From the NCBI RefSeq assembly GCF_000719475.1, contig NZ_JOGO01000005.1, positions 1 through 64,000 on the forward strand: DNA of 64,000 bases, written 5' to 3'. The first letter of the stretch is position 1; the number at the start of each line of letters is the position of its first letter. A model generated the notes under the pieces. It was not told where the DNA came from, searched no databases, and saw only the letters and a program-made list of their open reading frames with translations. The DNA comes from Streptomyces sp. NRRL F-5630. GTDB taxonomy: Bacteria; Actinomycetota; Actinomycetes; Streptomycetales; Streptomycetaceae. Positions 62,150 to 64,000 of the stretch are shown here, in pieces. Both the position numbers and the translations under genes were made by a program.

Positions 62150-63154
62150 GTGGCACGCTTTCGTACCTGGGTGAGTGTCGCGGTGGCCGCGGCGCTCGGC
62201 CTCTCCCTCGCGGGGTGCAGCAGCACCGGCGGCAAGCGCGCCGAGGACGCCCGCAAGGCCGCGGCGGCCGGTGGCAAGGCCGCGGTGAACACCCCGCGCT
62301 GGACGATCGCCATGGTCACCCACTCCGGCGACGGCGACTCCTTCTGGGACATCGTGCAGAACGGCGCCAAGCAGGCCGCCGTCAAGGACAACATCAAGTT
62401 CCTCTACTCGCACAGCGACCAGGGGCAGACCCAGGCGCAGTACGTCGACGCCGCCATCGACAAGAAGGTCGACGGCATCATCGTCACGCTCGCCAAGCCC
62501 GGCGCGATGAAGTCCGCGCTCGCCCGCGCCAAGAAGGCCGGCATCCCCGTCGTCACCGTGAACTCGGGCGCCGACGCCTCCAAGAAGTTCGGCGCGCTCG
62601 CCCACATCGGACAGGACGAGAGCGTCGCGGGCGAGGCCGTCGGCGAGGAACTCAACAAGCGCGGCAGGAAGAAGGCCCTGTGCGTCCTGCACGAGCAGGG
62701 CAACGTCGGTCACGAGGACCGCTGCGCCGGGGCGAAGAAGACCTTCGACGGCACCATGGAGAACATCTACGTCACCGGCACCAACATGCCCGACGTGCAG
62801 TCCGCCCTCCAGGCCAAGCTCCAGACGGACAAGAAGATCGACACCGTCGTCACCCTCGGCGCACCCTTCGCCGACGCCGCCGTCAAGGCGAAGAACGAGG
62901 CGGGCAGCAAGGCCGAGGTCGACACCTTCGACCTCAACTCCGAGGTGGTCGACGGGCTCAAGGACAAGACCCTCGGCTTCGCCGTCGACCAGCAGCCCTA
63001 CCTCCAGGGCTACGAGGCCGTCGACCTGCTGTGGCTCTACCGCTACAACGCCGACATGCTCGGCGGCGGGCAGCCCGTCCTCACGGGTCCGCAGATCGTC
63101 ACGCGCGCCGACGCCGACGCCCTCGCCGAGTACACGAAGCGGGAGACCCGATGA
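62150..63154 (+). CDS. Sugar ABC transporter substrate-binding lipoprotein
   Basis: 334 residues. The lipoprotein signal ends LSLAGC with Cys23 as the lipidation site. The mature part is a periplasmic-binding-protein type I fold of the ribose/xylose class (WTIAMVTHSGDGDSFWDIVQNGAKQAA, VDGIIVTLAKPGAMKSALARAKKAGIPVVTVNSG, IGQDESVAGEAVGEEL, GFAVDQQPYLQGYEAVDLLWL). It captures a sugar or inositol-like ligand outside the membrane. GTG 62150 has GAAGGG upstream; in-frame codons before it are not coding. Its stop overlaps the permease start. Confidence 0.92.
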   Translation: MARFRTWVSVAVAAALGLSLAGCSSTGGKRAEDARKAAAAGGKAAVNTPRWTIAMVTHSGDGDSFWDIVQNGAKQAAVKDNIKFLYSHSDQGQTQAQYVDAAIDKKVDGIIVTLAKPGAMKSALARAKKAGIPVVTVNSGADASKKFGALAHIGQDESVAGEAVGEELNKRGRKKALCVLHEQGNVGHEDRCAGAKKTFDGTMENIYVTGTNMPDVQSALQAKLQTDKKIDTVVTLGAPFADAAVKAKNEAGSKAEVDTFDLNSEVVDGLKDKTLGFAVDQQPYLQGYEAVDLLWLYRYNADMLGGGQPVLTGPQIVTRADADALAEYTKRETR

Positions 63155-64000
63155 GCGCCGCGGCAGGCGGTGACGAACGGCTCCTGCGCACCCCGGCCTG
63201 GCGCAAGCTCCTGCGCCGCCCGGAACTCGGCTCGATCGTCGGCGCGATCGCCGTCTTCGTCTTCTTCGCCCTCGTCGCCGACAGCTTCCTGAAGCCCGCG
63301 AGCCTCGCCACGATGCTCTACGCGGCCTCCACGATCGGCATCATGGCGGTCCCCGTCGCACTCCTGATGATCGGCGGCGACTTCGACCTCTCCGCCGGTG
63401 TCATGGTGACGACCTCCGCGCTCGTCTCCACGATGTTCAGCTTCCAGATGACCGCGAACACGTGGGTCGGCGTCGGCGTCTCGCTCGTCGTCACCCTCGC
63501 GATCGGCTTCTTCAACGGCTACCTGCGCCAGCGCACGAAACTGCCGAGCTTCATCATCACGCTCGGCACCTTCCTCATGCTCACGGGTCTCAACCTGGGC
63601 CTCACGAAGGCCATCAGCGGCGGCGTCTCGACGAAGAGCATCTCCGACATGGAGGGCTTCTCCTCCGCGCACGCGCTCTTCGCGTCCACGCTCACCCTCG
63701 GAGGCGTCGACTTCAAGGTCACGATCCTGTGGTGGTTCGCGCTCATCGCCCTCGGCACGTGGATCCTGCTGCGCACCCGCGCGGGCAACTGGATCTTCGC
63801 CGTCGGCGGCGACGACAACGCGGCCCGCGCGGTCGGCGTCCCCGTCACGAAGACCCGCATCGGGCTCTACCTCGGCGTCGCCTTCGGCGCCTGGATCTCC
63901 GGGCAGCACCTGCTCTTCTCCTTCGACCAGGTGCAGTCCGGAGAAGGCGTCGGCAACGAGTTCATCTACATCGTCGCGGCCGTCATCGGCGGCTGCCTCA
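63151..64000 (+). CDS. Sugar ABC transporter permease (RbsC-like), 3' end outside window
   Basis: The gene starts at ATG 63151, overlapping the binding-protein stop (ATGA), and is open to the end of the window (about 283 codons seen). The translation begins MSAAAGGDERLLRTPAWRKL and has membrane segments such as IVGAIAVFVFFALVADSFL, ASTIGIMAVPVALLMIGG and LPSFIITLGTFLMLTGLNLGL. GGDFDLSAGVMVTTSALVS and VGGDDNAARAVGVPVTKTRI are the BPD_transp_2/RbsC signatures. An ATPase gene is expected beyond the window. Confidence 0.92.
   Translation, partial: MSAAAGGDERLLRTPAWRKLLRRPELGSIVGAIAVFVFFALVADSFLKPASLATMLYAASTIGIMAVPVALLMIGGDFDLSAGVMVTTSALVSTMFSFQMTANTWVGVGVSLVVTLAIGFFNGYLRQRTKLPSFIITLGTFLMLTGLNLGLTKAISGGVSTKSISDMEGFSSAHALFASTLTLGGVDFKVTILWWFALIALGTWILLRTRAGNWIFAVGGDDNAARAVGVPVTKTRIGLYLGVAFGAWISGQHLLFSFDQVQSGEGVGNEFIYIVAAVIGGCL

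Overview
The window is very high-G+C DNA with GTG and TTG starts, strong third-position G/C bias, ATGA/GTGA gene overlaps, Tat-exported glycosidases, a barnase-family RNase of the RNase Sa type and an MbtH-dependent NRPS locus. All of this points to a Streptomyces chromosome. No rRNA, tRNA, CRISPR array or intact insertion sequence was found.

Layout. (1) 0-12 kb is mostly ordinary Streptomyces content: a GH89 alpha-N-acetylglucosaminidase, a hotdog thioesterase, a small conserved protein, a DUF1996/DUF305 pair of exported proteins, a TetR repressor divergent from a 3-hydroxyisobutyrate-dehydrogenase-like reductase (with paired ATGAC-N4-GTCAT operators between them), and a secreted GH2 beta-galactosidase with a LamG domain inserted into its catalytic domain. 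(2) 12-14 kb holds a divergent sugar-nucleotidyltransferase and a GT1-type glycosyltransferase. (3) 14.1-28.3 kb is a three-gene minus-strand operon behind a clear promoter: NRPS (C-A-PCP-TE), hybrid NRPS-PKS (A-PCP-C-A-PCP-KS-KR-ACP-TE) and a TauD-like dioxygenase. The second A domain of the hybrid carries a proline-type code. This gene set is the hallmark of the detoxin/rimosamide family, whose detoxinine core is a hydroxylated proline extended by one reduced ketide unit. (4) 29.1-32.1 kb is a CPBP protease / histidine kinase / LuxR response-regulator operon preceded by two palindromes.

(5) 32.3-50.6 kb is a second biosynthetic locus: MFS exporter, divergent AraC regulator, MbtH protein, a 3848-residue NRPS (C-A-PCP-E-C-A-PCP-C-A-PCP-TE), an AMP-forming acyl ligase with an unrecognised C-terminal extension, and a cupin protein, the last three overlapping. 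Both ends of this block carry a decayed 3' fragment of the same kind of tyrosine integrase gene in the same orientation, and the left one abuts a truncated phosphotransferase-like gene. The block therefore looks like a mobilised cassette.

(6) 50.7-58.3 kb is a HipA-like kinase gene followed by a purine-ring/glyoxylate catabolic neighbourhood: malate synthase, a MobA/MocA-type nucleotidyltransferase, a small DUF5955-like protein, an IclR regulator, allantoinase and allantoicase. A perfect palindrome lies in the IclR-allantoinase gap and a related degenerate site lies in the malate synthase promoter. Allantoin breakdown releases glyoxylate, which malate synthase consumes. (7) 58.5-64 kb has a secreted RNase Sa homologue, a second histidine kinase/response regulator pair, and the start of a sugar ABC transporter operon whose permease gene runs off the window.

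Protein family assignments come from motifs recognised by eye. Adenylation-domain codes were read by manual alignment to the PheA numbering and should be treated as provisional.
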